Of a stretch of DNA of 64,000 nt, positions 24,606-33,172 are shown piece by piece. Position numbers and translations under genes: made by a program. The first letter of the stretch is position 1. Each line of letters begins with the position of its first letter. The stretch is from the NCBI GenBank assembly GCA_965277855.1, contig OZ255847.1:5270001-5334000 (forward strand). The letters run 5' to 3'. Source of the DNA: Bog-105 sp965277855. Lineage in GTDB: Bacteria; Acidobacteriota; Terriglobia; Bryobacterales; Bryobacteraceae. The notes beneath the pieces were generated by a model. The model was not told the DNA's origin and searched no databases. It saw nothing but the letters and a program-made list of their open reading frames with translations.

Positions 24606-27398
24606 ATGCGGATCCGATACATCATCATACCTGTCGTCCTCGTAGTAGTCATTGTGGGGATAGTTTTCGCGGTACTAGCCGGCAGTGTCGACAAGTATCG
24701 TCCCAGGGTGCAAGCCGAGTTGCAGAAGAAGCTGGATCGTCAAGTGACTATTGGCCATCTCGGTCTCCGTCTTATTCCTTTATCTTTGCGTGCCGAAGGC
24801 GTGACGATAGGTGACTCACCAGCTTTTTCCTCGGGCCACCCATTCGCTACTGCGAAACAGTTATTCGTGAGCGTTGGGTTCTTCTCTCTTCTCAGCGGCA
24901 GTCCTGAAGTGAAAAATCTGGTTCTCGATCAGCCGCAAATCGAACTGATCAAGAACAAAGCGGGCGTCTGGAATTTCTCCACCATCGGCGGAAACAGCAC
25001 CAGTTCCAGCAGTGGCGGCGGATCGGGCGGCAATATCTCTCTTAATGAGTTCAAGATCAGCGATGGTCAGGTGGCGCTGACCGACCAGGCAGCCAATCAG
25101 CCGCGGTCCGTGTACGACCACATCGACCTAACAATCTCTGACTTTGGACCAGGCAAGAAGTTCGGAGTCGATGCCGGTATTCACCTGCCGGGCCAGGGCA
25201 AGCAGTTGGTGGATTTCAAAGGCAAAGTAGGTCCTATGCAGCCTGGCAACTCAGCCGCCACCCCGGTCGACGGCCATTTATCCCTGCAGGAAGTCTCGCT
25301 AGCAGCAGTGAATAAATTTGCCGCCGGCACGCTACCGCCGCAAACCGATACCACTGCGTCCGGCGATGCTGACATCAAATCACAGAGCTCAATGCTGTCG
25401 GCGAAGGGCGACTTGAAATTGCAAAACAGCACCCTGCGCGGCTCAAAACTGGACTTCCCGATTAACGCTACGTACGACCTCAGCGCAGACCGCGCGCAAA
25501 ACAAGATTGAAATCCGGTCGGGCAAAGTGGATCTCGGCTCCACGTCGTTTACGTTGTCCGGCAATGTTGATGCGCATGCCACACCGGCGAATTTGAACGT
25601 GCACTTAACTACGAATCATTCTTCAATCACGGAGATGGCTAAGTTGGCCGGCGCCTTTGGAGTAGCCTTCAACCCGGCTTATCAAGTCAAAGGCTTCTTG
25701 AGCGCTGATGTTACGGCTAAGGGGCCTTCCAATGCTCCGCAATTGAACGGATCGATTAAAGGCGCACAACTCGAGGCGAGCGGAGGCGAAATCAAGCAAC
25801 CCGTGTCGGTTCCCGAAATCGATCTGACCATGTCTCCCGATGCGGTGCATTCGAATACTTTCACCGCTAAGAGCGGAAGCACTTCCCTGACGGGCAACTT
25901 CGCACTGGCGCATTACACGACGCCAAACAGCACCGTGGATGCAACGATGAAAACCGAGGGTGCGAACATCGCTGAGCTACTGAACATGGCGAAGGCGTAC
26001 GGCATGGATGCGGCGAATGGCATGTCAGCGACTGGTAAGCTTTCGGCCAACATTCATGTCCAAGGGCCGCTTGCGAAGTCCTCCCAGCTCAACTACTCGG
26101 GCACTGCAAACATTGCCGGGGCAACTATTAACACTCCCATGTTGACGAAGCCGGTTTCGATCAGCACCGCCAATGCTCAGTTTTCACAGAACTCGATCGC
26201 GATTTCTGATCTGGCCGGTAGTGTGGGCTCGACTAATCTGAAAGGGAATCTGTCGGCCAAGAATTTCGCCGCTCCCGTGTTGCAGTTTGCGTTAGGGGCG
26301 GACAAGATCGATACAACCGAGTTGCAGAACCTGGTGGCGCAACATCCGGCAAGCAGCAAAGCGGCGGCGACAAAGGCGCCGGCCACTGCCTCAAATCAAC
26401 CCAGTCTCTTGAATACGATCACGGGTGGAGGGACGCTGGCTGCAGGTACCGTCAAGGCTCAGGATATTGTCCTCAATAATCTGCACGCAACTGCCAAACT
26501 CGATCACGGTTTAATCACGCTGTCCCCATTGAGTACTGATATTTTCGGGGGCAAGGAGAACGGCACAATAGCGCTCGATATGCGTCCAGCGACTCCCCAA
26601 TGCGCGGTTAACGCCAAGTTCGCAGGCGTGGATACAAACGCGCTGCTGTCGGCTATCAGCTCGGCGAAGAACACGCTCTATGGCAGTCTGGCGGCAACCA
26701 CTAATTTGCGTTTTGCTCTTGCTTCGAGCACGGAACTGCCCAAGACGTTGAATGGCACGGTGGTGTTCGACGTTACCAATGGTCAACTTAAGAATGTGAA
26801 TATTTTGAATGAACTGTCCAAAGTCGGCAAGTTTCTGGGCAGCGCGCCCGCACAGGCAGGCTCCGGGACGGCCCTGAAAACCTTCGCGGGTACTTTGAAC
26901 ATCGTCAACGGTGTTGCTTCCACGAATAATTTAGTGGCGGCGCTGGCGACCGGGTCGCTCTCGGCAAGCGGCAATATGAACCTGGTTAATCAGGGTCTCG
27001 ATATGCACATGACGGCGGCGCTCGCCAGCGGAGCGAGTCAGGCAGTTGGAGGCACAAAAGTGGGCGGATACCTGAATACCGCTCTGTCTAACAGCAAGGG
27101 GGAGTTAGTGATTCCAGTGCTCGTCACAGGCACCATGAATCACCCGGTTTTTGCACCCGACGCTCAGGCGATGGCCAAGATGAAGCTGAAGAACCTGATG
27201 CCCTCTGTGAGCGACCCCGGAAAACTAACTAAAGCTTTGACCGGAGGCGGCGGGACATCGGGCATTGTAAATGGTCTGCTCGGAGGCAAGGCTCCCGCCC
27301 CGCAACCGGGTGCGCAACAGAATCAGCAGCAACCTAATGCGCAAGATGCCGTCAAAGGTTTGTTGAATTCGTTTGGAAAGAAAAAGAAGCCTCAGTGA
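24606..27398 (+). CDS. AsmA-family envelope protein
   Basis: A 930-residue AsmA-like protein of the inner membrane/periplasm. An N-terminal membrane helix (YIIIPVVLVVVIVGIVFAVLA, about 5-25) is followed by the AsmA N-terminal segment (RPRVQAELQKKLDRQVTIGHLGLRL) and long beta-rich repeats typical of the AsmA/TamB/VPS13-like group, thought to bridge membranes and pass phospholipids. The C-terminal part has the AsmA_2-like segment GGTKVGGYLNTALSNSKGELVIPVLVTGT and a Gln/Pro-rich tail ending KKKKPQ. It stands alone on the plus strand, ending 6 bases from the convergent rlpA gene. A larger TamB-like protein occurs at 36.8 kb. Lipid-transfer role is from family knowledge. Confidence 0.88.
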   Translation: MRIRYIIIPVVLVVVIVGIVFAVLAGSVDKYRPRVQAELQKKLDRQVTIGHLGLRLIPLSLRAEGVTIGDSPAFSSGHPFATAKQLFVSVGFFSLLSGSPEVKNLVLDQPQIELIKNKAGVWNFSTIGGNSTSSSSGGGSGGNISLNEFKISDGQVALTDQAANQPRSVYDHIDLTISDFGPGKKFGVDAGIHLPGQGKQLVDFKGKVGPMQPGNSAATPVDGHLSLQEVSLAAVNKFAAGTLPPQTDTTASGDADIKSQSSMLSAKGDLKLQNSTLRGSKLDFPINATYDLSADRAQNKIEIRSGKVDLGSTSFTLSGNVDAHATPANLNVHLTTNHSSITEMAKLAGAFGVAFNPAYQVKGFLSADVTAKGPSNAPQLNGSIKGAQLEASGGEIKQPVSVPEIDLTMSPDAVHSNTFTAKSGSTSLTGNFALAHYTTPNSTVDATMKTEGANIAELLNMAKAYGMDAANGMSATGKLSANIHVQGPLAKSSQLNYSGTANIAGATINTPMLTKPVSISTANAQFSQNSIAISDLAGSVGSTNLKGNLSAKNFAAPVLQFALGADKIDTTELQNLVAQHPASSKAAATKAPATASNQPSLLNTITGGGTLAAGTVKAQDIVLNNLHATAKLDHGLITLSPLSTDIFGGKENGTIALDMRPATPQCAVNAKFAGVDTNALLSAISSAKNTLYGSLAATTNLRFALASSTELPKTLNGTVVFDVTNGQLKNVNILNELSKVGKFLGSAPAQAGSGTALKTFAGTLNIVNGVASTNNLVAALATGSLSASGNMNLVNQGLDMHMTAALASGASQAVGGTKVGGYLNTALSNSKGELVIPVLVTGTMNHPVFAPDAQAMAKMKLKNLMPSVSDPGKLTKALTGGGGTSGIVNGLLGGKAPAPQPGAQQNQQQPNAQDAVKGLLNSFGKKKKPQ

Positions 27399-27404
27399 TC
27401 TCCG

Positions 27405-27770
27405 CTATTTGACCCTCTCGATCTCTACTTGAGCGAGACCCTGGTGCAGAAAACCTAGCTTACGGGCTGCGCGGCGCGTAACACTGATCTCGCGCCCTTT
27501 TACAAAAGGTCCGCGATCGTTTACACGTACTACTACACTTTTGTGATTCTTAATATTAGTCAGCCGAAGTTTAGTTCCGAAAGGATAGGTGCGATGCGCG
27601 GCTGTCATCGCATTGTTGTTAAAGCGCTCGCCGCTCGCTGTTCGCCGGTGGTTGTAATTCTCGGCATAGTAAGACGCAGTGCCCGAAGTTTCGGCAGCCA
27701 TTGCCTGGGAAAAGCGCGGAGCGTTGGCGAACATCGCCCCGACGGCAGCCAGCAAGACGAAACGTCGCAT
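27405..27770 (-). CDS. rlpA: RlpA-like septal ring lytic transglycosylase
   Basis: A 121-residue secreted double-psi beta-barrel protein of the RlpA family, which cleaves naked (peptide-free) peptidoglycan strands. The start at 27770 (MRRFVLLAAVGAMFANA) is chosen because it opens a signal peptide (to about AMAAE) and has a GGAAAG ribosome site; the frame runs 35 codons further upstream without support. The domain carries the family pattern GTASYYAENYNHRRTASGERF, then MTAAHRTYPFGTKLRLTN and VVVRVNDRGPFVKGREISVTRRAARKLG, including the conserved Asp of NDRGPF. No SPOR domain and no lipobox are present, so it is a minimal soluble form. Divergent from ispD. Confidence 0.92.
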   Translation of the reverse strand: MRRFVLLAAVGAMFANAPRFSQAMAAETSGTASYYAENYNHRRTASGERFNNNAMTAAHRTYPFGTKLRLTNIKNHKSVVVRVNDRGPFVKGREISVTRRAARKLGFLHQGLAQVEIERVK

Positions 27771-27987
27771 AATTTGCTTTCCTTTGTTCGTTGCCGAAGC
27801 AAGGATTATTTCGACTCCATGTATGTGTCTCAATTGCAAGCCATGAAAGCTTAACATGTATTCGGTACTTTGCAACGGCAGCCAGGACCAGTACTGAGAC
27901 AGGGCTGTCCTCTATGATGTAAGTTCACACTTGAATGGCCTGGGTTGCCGTGCCTTCGGCTGTTTTCTCACGTTTCAGCCAATTCAC

Positions 27988-28725
27988 ATGAAAGTTTCCG
28001 TCATTATTCCTGCCGCTGGACTCGGAACGCGCATGGGTCGGAGCGCCCCTGAAAAGGAAGGCATTAGCCGCAAGCAGTTTATGCTTTTGAACGGTTCACC
28101 GATCCTGGTGCACACGATTCGCAAATTCGTCAGCTCACCTTCTGTGAGCGAGATCGTAGTAGCTCTCAGAAGTGAGGACCTGTCCTGGGCTGATGAACTG
28201 TTCAAAAGCCAGTACTTCGGGAAGACCGTTCGGACGGTAGAAGGTGGCGAATCGCGGCAGTCGTCGGTCGAGAACGCGCTGAATACTGTGAGTGACGATA
28301 CCGAGTTGGTCGCGGTACATGATGCCGTGAGGCCGTTTATTGAGAGGCAAGCGATTGAACTGGTGATCCGCGAGGCAGCGGAAACCGGCGCAGCGATTGT
28401 GGGGATCGTTCCGGTGGATACAGTCAAACAGGTACACAGGAATAAGGTGCGAGCCACGCTGCCTCGCGAGCGGCTGATACTCACGCAGACGCCGCAGGTG
28501 TTCCGCTTAGCGCTTTTGCGGCAAGCTTTCGACAAGGCGCGCGAAGATCTATTCATCGGTACCGATGAATCCTCGCTGGTGGAACGACTCGAGCAGGTGG
28601 AGGTCTCGGTCGTGTTAGGCACAGACCGGAACATCAAAATCACCAGGCCCACCGATATGGAGCTTGCCAGATTGTATTTAACACTGGAGAGTTCTTCGCT
28701 GGAGTTGCCGGCCGCTCATGACTGA
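27988..28725 (+). CDS. ispD: 2-C-methyl-D-erythritol 4-phosphate cytidylyltransferase
   Basis: A 245-residue enzyme of the non-mevalonate (MEP) isoprenoid pathway. It joins CTP and methylerythritol phosphate to give CDP-methylerythritol. The N-terminal nucleotide site is VIIPAAGLGTRMG (residues 5-17), with QFMLLNGSPILVHTI, the metal/substrate segment VAVHDAVRPFI, GAAIVGIVPVDTVKQV and a C-terminal GTDRNIKITRPTDMELAR. The ATG at 27988 is preferred to the first in-frame start at 27931 because the nucleotide-binding strand begins right there. Its stop overlaps the ispF start by eight bases, so the two are translated together, the usual arrangement for these partners. A TATGAT box at 27913-27918 could be a -10 element; its -35 is poor. 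Confidence 0.95.
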   Translation: MKVSVIIPAAGLGTRMGRSAPEKEGISRKQFMLLNGSPILVHTIRKFVSSPSVSEIVVALRSEDLSWADELFKSQYFGKTVRTVEGGESRQSSVENALNTVSDDTELVAVHDAVRPFIERQAIELVIREAAETGAAIVGIVPVDTVKQVHRNKVRATLPRERLILTQTPQVFRLALLRQAFDKAREDLFIGTDESSLVERLEQVEVSVVLGTDRNIKITRPTDMELARLYLTLESSSLELPAAHD

Positions 28726-29218
28726 GACCGCCGCACGCCTGCGGATTGGACAGGGTTGGGATACGCACCGTATTGAGGTGGGCAGGCCACTCATCTTAGG
28801 CGGCATCGCAATTCCAGCCGCGTTTGGACTGGCCGGGCATTCCGATGCTGACGTCCTGTTCCATGCCGTAACCGACGCTCTGCTGGGCGCGCTGGCGGCC
28901 GGTGATATCGGGATGCATTTCCCGGATACAGCCCCGGAATGGAAGGGCGCGAATAGTCTGCAATTCCTGCAGCATGCCGTTATAATGGCGCGGGATCAGG
29001 GCTACGGAATCGTGAACGTGGACTCGACCATCATCCTGGAACGTCCTAAATTAAAGGATTTTCGCGGGGCGATTCGCGATAGTCTGGCAGCGGCGCTCGA
29101 CATTTCCGCCTCCAGTGTGGGAGTGAAATTCAAAACCGCCGAGAAGGTCGGTCCCGTGGGCGAGGGACAATCCTGTGAAGCGCAGGCGGTGGTCTTGCTG
29201 GCCTCAAACGGAAGCTGA
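28718..29218 (+). CDS. ispF: 2-C-methyl-D-erythritol 2,4-cyclodiphosphate synthase
   Basis: A 166-residue trimeric zinc enzyme of the MEP pathway that closes CDP-methylerythritol 2-phosphate into the cyclic diphosphate. The metal-binding D-x-H is in RIGQGWDTHRI (residues 8-18). Further conserved parts are GHSDADVLFHAVTDALLGALAAGDIGMHFPDT and the C-terminal VGVKFKTAEKVGPVGEGQSCEAQAVVLL. The start codon lies within the end of ispD (eight-base overlap). A TTG-started membrane protein gene begins four bases after its stop. Length is normal. Assignment firm. Confidence 0.96.
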   Translation: MTETAARLRIGQGWDTHRIEVGRPLILGGIAIPAAFGLAGHSDADVLFHAVTDALLGALAAGDIGMHFPDTAPEWKGANSLQFLQHAVIMARDQGYGIVNVDSTIILERPKLKDFRGAIRDSLAAALDISASSVGVKFKTAEKVGPVGEGQSCEAQAVVLLASNGS

Positions 29219-29222
29219 ACCC

Positions 29223-30443
29223 TTGCGCTCCGCGGTTCAGTTTTGGTTGAAAAACCTGTTGATCGCAGCAGCGATTCTGGCGGCCTTCTACTCATTCTTG
29301 CTGGCTCGTGCCGCCTGGTTGTTTGAGCGGGACACATCCAGCTCAGTCTCAAAGGCGGCGGGATTGTTGCCTTACAACGGTGCTTACCTGGCGCGGCTGG
29401 CGGCTTGGGCGCCCGCACAGAAGTTCTTCCTTCTCCGCCGGGCAGTCGAACTGAACCCATTCGATTTCGAATCGCTGATTCAGCTCGGCATATTCAGCGA
29501 GTTTCAGAAGCACAAAGATGCGCAGGCCGAACGCTACTACTTGCAGGCAGAGGAAGTGAATAAGATGTTCCTGCCGAAATGGACATTAACGAACTACTAT
29601 TTCCGGCATGGCAGAACCGCCGAATTCTTTCGTTGGGCCACCGCCAGCCTCGCGATCACACCGTATTCGCCGGAACCGATCTTTCTGCAAATGTGGCTGA
29701 TGAGCCAGGATGGGACGAAGATTGCGCGCGCCATGCCGGACCGGCCGCGTATCCTTCTGCCCTATGCCTGGTTTCTTTCCAATAACCAGCGCACCGCAAC
29801 AATCGCTCCTGTAGTGCAGCGCTTGATCGGCGACACCGCCAAGATGGATCCGCGAGCCTGGGGGCGCGATGATCTGGTGGCTATGATCGAAGACCGCCTG
29901 GTTGCGCAAGGAGATGGCAATTCAGCCCTGGCGATCTGGAGCAGCATGGCGAAGGCTGGCTGGATACAAGATGGAGTCCCCTCAACCAGCCACCCTGTGA
30001 CCAATGGAGATTTCCGGCGTACTCTTTATCAGCATGGCTTCGACTGGATCCCGCTCAGTCCACGGGGTGTTCGAGTCGATCAAATCGCGTCGGAAAGCTT
30101 GATCCGCCTGCAGTTTTCAGGCGACGAGCCGGAGCAATGCTCCATTCTGGAGCAATACATTCCACTTGAGGCAAATCGAACGTACGATCTGCGCTGGCGG
30201 GTCCAAGCAGCTTTAGCTGAGGAACCAAGTGGGCTGAGCTGGCATCTTGTGCCAGTGAAGCAGGGCGGGACGCCTGAGATCCTGTCGGGAGATCTGGGGA
30301 CGACGGGATCAGGCGAATGGAGATTCCGAACACCCGCTGCTGCTGGACTCAGCCGCTTAACACTGGAGTACGCTCGACCTTTGGGACATGTACGTACGCG
30401 AGGCACGGTGCTGCTCAAGTCAGTCTCGTCAAACCCGGAATAG
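29223..30443 (+). CDS. membrane-anchored protein with TPR-like and beta-sandwich regions
   Basis: A protein of about 406 residues with unknown role. It has one N-terminal membrane helix (NLLIAAAILAAFYSFLLARAAW), a helical TPR-like region (for example AQKFFLLRRAVELNPFDFESLIQLGIF and FRWATASLAITPYSPEPIFLQ) and a C-terminal carbohydrate-binding-like beta-sandwich (about 270-400, with LEQYIPLEANRTYDLRWRVQ and GEWRFRTPAAAGLSRLTLEY). I take the TTG at 29223 as start because GGAAG lies eight bases before it; a GTG at 29175 would overlap ispF by 44 bases. It closes the ispD-ispF unit and ends 17 bases from the convergent ABC-F gene. The C-terminal fold suggests binding of glycan or protein in the periplasm (inference). 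Confidence 0.7.
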   Translation: MRSAVQFWLKNLLIAAAILAAFYSFLLARAAWLFERDTSSSVSKAAGLLPYNGAYLARLAAWAPAQKFFLLRRAVELNPFDFESLIQLGIFSEFQKHKDAQAERYYLQAEEVNKMFLPKWTLTNYYFRHGRTAEFFRWATASLAITPYSPEPIFLQMWLMSQDGTKIARAMPDRPRILLPYAWFLSNNQRTATIAPVVQRLIGDTAKMDPRAWGRDDLVAMIEDRLVAQGDGNSALAIWSSMAKAGWIQDGVPSTSHPVTNGDFRRTLYQHGFDWIPLSPRGVRVDQIASESLIRLQFSGDEPEQCSILEQYIPLEANRTYDLRWRVQAALAEEPSGLSWHLVPVKQGGTPEILSGDLGTTGSGEWRFRTPAAAGLSRLTLEYARPLGHVRTRGTVLLKSVSSNPE

Positions 30444-30460
30444 CTTACTTTGTGGGGTCG

Positions 30461-32062
30461 CTATTTGGCGACGGCCGCCGAATAATCTTCGTATGCGCCT
30501 GCAAAATCTTCGATTTTTCCGTGATCGAAGTTCCAGATGCGAGTGGCCACTTCCGAGACCAGATCTTCGTCGTGAGTGACCAGCAGGACCGTGCCCTCAA
30601 ATTTCTGCAACGCAAAGTTTAGCGCGTTGATTGATTCGAGATCCAGGTGATTTGTAGGCTCGTCAAAGACCAGGACGTTCGGCTTTTGCAGCATCAATTT
30701 GCAAAACATTAAACGCGCTGCTTCGCCACCCGAAAGCGCATCCGTCTTCTTGAGACCTTCTTCGCCGCTAAAGAGCATCTGTCCGAGCAGCCCGCGAATT
30801 TCTTCCTTAGAGGCCTGCGGGTCCCAATCGTGCAGCCATTCTGAAACGGTGGTTCCGTTGCGAATGCTATTGCGATGGTCTTGTGCGAAGTAACCGATTT
30901 GCGCCTCGTGGCCCCAGGTCACGGTTCCGGAATCCAAGCCAACGTCGGGATCATCATTACCCGGCGCATTTGCCAGCAGCGCTTTCAGCAGCGTAGTTTT
31001 GCCCGCGCCATTACGACCCATCAACGCTACCTTTTCGCCGCGCTGCAACGATGCCGAGAAGTCTTTTATCACTTCGAGATTGTCATACCCGCGGGTCACG
31101 CCTTTACATTCCAGAATGTGTCTGCCGGAAGGCCGCTTCGATTCAAAGCGGATGAACGGCCTTGAGATGTTTGAGCGTGCCAGATCGGTTGTTTGCAGCC
31201 GCTCTACTTCTTTTTTGCGCGATGTCACCTGGCTGGCGCGAGTACCAGCAGAGAAGCGCGCGATAAATTCATTGAGTTGCGAAATCTTCTTTTCGCGCTG
31301 CGCATTTTCCGACTCGATGCGCGAACGGATCTGCGTTTTCTGCAGAACCATGTCATCATAGCCGCCCGGGTATCCAATGATGGTCTGATAATCGATGTCC
31401 GCCGTGTGGGTGCAGACGCTATTCAGAAAATGGCGATCGTGCGAGATCACGATCAGCGACCCATCATACCGGTTCAGGAAGGTCTGCAGCCAGTGAATCG
31501 ATTCGAGATCAAGGTAGTTGGTCGGCTCATCAAGCAGCAGCGCCTCCGGATTGCCAAACAGCGCTTGTGCCAGCAAAACACGAACCTTCTGGCCGCCCTG
31601 CAACTCGCCCATCCGGCGATCGTGCAAGGGTTCCGGGATATCCAGGCCATCCAACAGAACTGCGGCATCGCTTTCAGCCGAATAGCCGTCTTCTTCCGCG
31701 ACAACACCTTCTAACTCGCCCAGGCGCATGCCGTCTTCATCGGTCAGGTCAGCCTTCGCATAGAGACGTTCGCGTTCTTCGAGAGCCTTCCAGAGAGGAA
31801 GATTGCCCATAATTACCGTATCGATGACACGATGTGCGTCGAAAGTGGATTGATCCTGCCGGAGGATGCCGAGCTTCTTAGGCCGAACTACGGTCCCTTT
31901 CTTCGGCTCGAGCTCTCCCGAGAGCAGCTTCATGAACGTGGATTTGCCGGCCCCGTTCGGACCCGTCAGACCATAACGGCGGCCGTTTAAAAACGCAGTG
32001 GTGACATCTTCGAACAGAATCTTGCCGCCATAGCGCATACTTACATTGCTAGCTGAAATCAT
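30461..32062 (-). CDS. ABC-F ribosome-associated ATPase (YbiT-like)
   Basis: A 533-residue soluble ABC-F protein with two ATPase domains and no membrane part; the family binds the ribosomal E site and relieves stalled translation. Domain one has Walker A GPNGAGKST, signature LQGGQKVRVLL and Walker B ALLLDEPTNYLD. The linker (about 245-320) has the charged helical pair (SENAQREKKISQLNEF). Domain two has Walker A GRNGAGKTT, signature LSGGEAARLMF and Walker B VLVFDEPTNHLD. Overall sequence follows E. coli YbiT closely (for example LRQDQ, DTVIMG, DEDGM, EDGYSAE, ISHDRHFLNSVCTH, GYFAQDH). No antibiotic-resistance-type extension is evident. It stands alone, convergent with the TPR/beta-sandwich gene. 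Confidence 0.94.
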   Translation of the reverse strand: MISASNVSMRYGGKILFEDVTTAFLNGRRYGLTGPNGAGKSTFMKLLSGELEPKKGTVVRPKKLGILRQDQSTFDAHRVIDTVIMGNLPLWKALEERERLYAKADLTDEDGMRLGELEGVVAEEDGYSAESDAAVLLDGLDIPEPLHDRRMGELQGGQKVRVLLAQALFGNPEALLLDEPTNYLDLESIHWLQTFLNRYDGSLIVISHDRHFLNSVCTHTADIDYQTIIGYPGGYDDMVLQKTQIRSRIESENAQREKKISQLNEFIARFSAGTRASQVTSRKKEVERLQTTDLARSNISRPFIRFESKRPSGRHILECKGVTRGYDNLEVIKDFSASLQRGEKVALMGRNGAGKTTLLKALLANAPGNDDPDVGLDSGTVTWGHEAQIGYFAQDHRNSIRNGTTVSEWLHDWDPQASKEEIRGLLGQMLFSGEEGLKKTDALSGGEAARLMFCKLMLQKPNVLVFDEPTNHLDLESINALNFALQKFEGTVLLVTHDEDLVSEVATRIWNFDHGKIEDFAGAYEDYSAAVAK

Positions 32063-32106
32063 GGGAAAAACAGGTGGGAGACTCTATTCTAGCGTATTTC
32101 GAGGTA

Positions 32107-33033
32107 TTATGCCGAGGCGCTACGGGGTGTTACCGGAAGCACGGGTTTCGGCTTGTTTGAACGCGTTTTGGTTTCTCGCGAGTGGGAGCCATAGCTTCTG
32201 GCGTAAACCTGGGTAAATACAGCTCCGAAGAAGAAAATCTGAGCCGAGTAGTATACCCAGACGACGAAGGCCACCAGGGAACCGGCGGCGCCGTAGGTGG
32301 ATCCGACACCGGCGGTCGCTAAATAGAGAGCCAGAAGCGTCTTGCCCACTTGAAACAGCAGGGCGGTAGCCACTGCGCCGATACCAACGTCACGCCAGCT
32401 GATGGGCACGTCCGGCACAAACTTGAAGATGAGTGCGAAGAGGATGGAGAGAGCTACGAGTGGCAAAACAAAATTGGCGATTTCGCCCCAGAGCGCCGCA
32501 CGAAGAGGAAGATAACCTTCAAAGAATTTCGTCACCAGGGCCAGGCCGGCGCTTAACAGTAGCGAGGCGAGTAACAGAAAGCCAAGTGCCAGCACCATGG
32601 CAAACGAAACAACCCGCTGCCAGACCATCGTTCGAAGAGCCGAGGAGGTTGATGCGGGGGCGTCCCAGATGGTATTGAGAGAGTCTCTCAGTTCCGCGAA
32701 GACGCCCGAAGCTCCGAAGAGCAATGTGACGATTGCTATAGCGCTGGCCACCAGGCCGCTGCTTGGGTGGTGAGCATTGTCCAGCACACTCTGAAGCGCT
32801 TTGGCGGCGGGTGCTCCGCCCATTTCCTGAACCTGTCCTAGCAGCTGGTGTTGGGCGGTTGACTTATCGAAAACCAAGCCTAAGATTGCCACGATTAAGA
32901 TGAGCAATGGCGCCATCGACAGAAGCGCGTAGTAGGCAAGGGCTGCGCCCAACCGCGGCGCGCTGTGTTCGACCCACTGAGACGCTGTTGTTTTTATCAG
33001 GTTCCAGATCCGCAGCGACCTGTTTTCGGGCAT
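32107..33033 (-). CDS. YihY/BrkB-family inner membrane protein
   Basis: A 308-residue polytopic membrane protein of the YihY/virulence factor BrkB family (once misnamed RNase BN), whose function is not settled; transport or envelope roles are proposed. Family segments are GAALAYYALLSMAPLLILIVAILG near the N-terminus, then FAELRDSLNTIWD, several further helices, and YGAAGSLVAFVVWVYYSAQIFFFGAVFTQVYARSYG near the C-terminus. The start at 33033 is chosen because a GGGGAG ribosome site lies just before it; the frame runs 29 codons further upstream without support. Divergent from the Omp85 gene with about 140 bases between. Confidence 0.9.
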   Translation of the reverse strand: MPENRSLRIWNLIKTTASQWVEHSAPRLGAALAYYALLSMAPLLILIVAILGLVFDKSTAQHQLLGQVQEMGGAPAAKALQSVLDNAHHPSSGLVASAIAIVTLLFGASGVFAELRDSLNTIWDAPASTSSALRTMVWQRVVSFAMVLALGFLLLASLLLSAGLALVTKFFEGYLPLRAALWGEIANFVLPLVALSILFALIFKFVPDVPISWRDVGIGAVATALLFQVGKTLLALYLATAGVGSTYGAAGSLVAFVVWVYYSAQIFFFGAVFTQVYARSYGSHSRETKTRSNKPKPVLPVTPRSASA

Positions 33034-33172
33034 AGTGGCTCCCCTAAGGATATTAGAACGTAAGTGGTGAGACACTTGAAACAATGTTGTGTGACAGGGC
33101 GTCGAGAATCGTGCAAGCACCGATTGAATCGCGGAGGAAAGCTGTTGCCATGAAGGACTTTAAGCGGAGCCG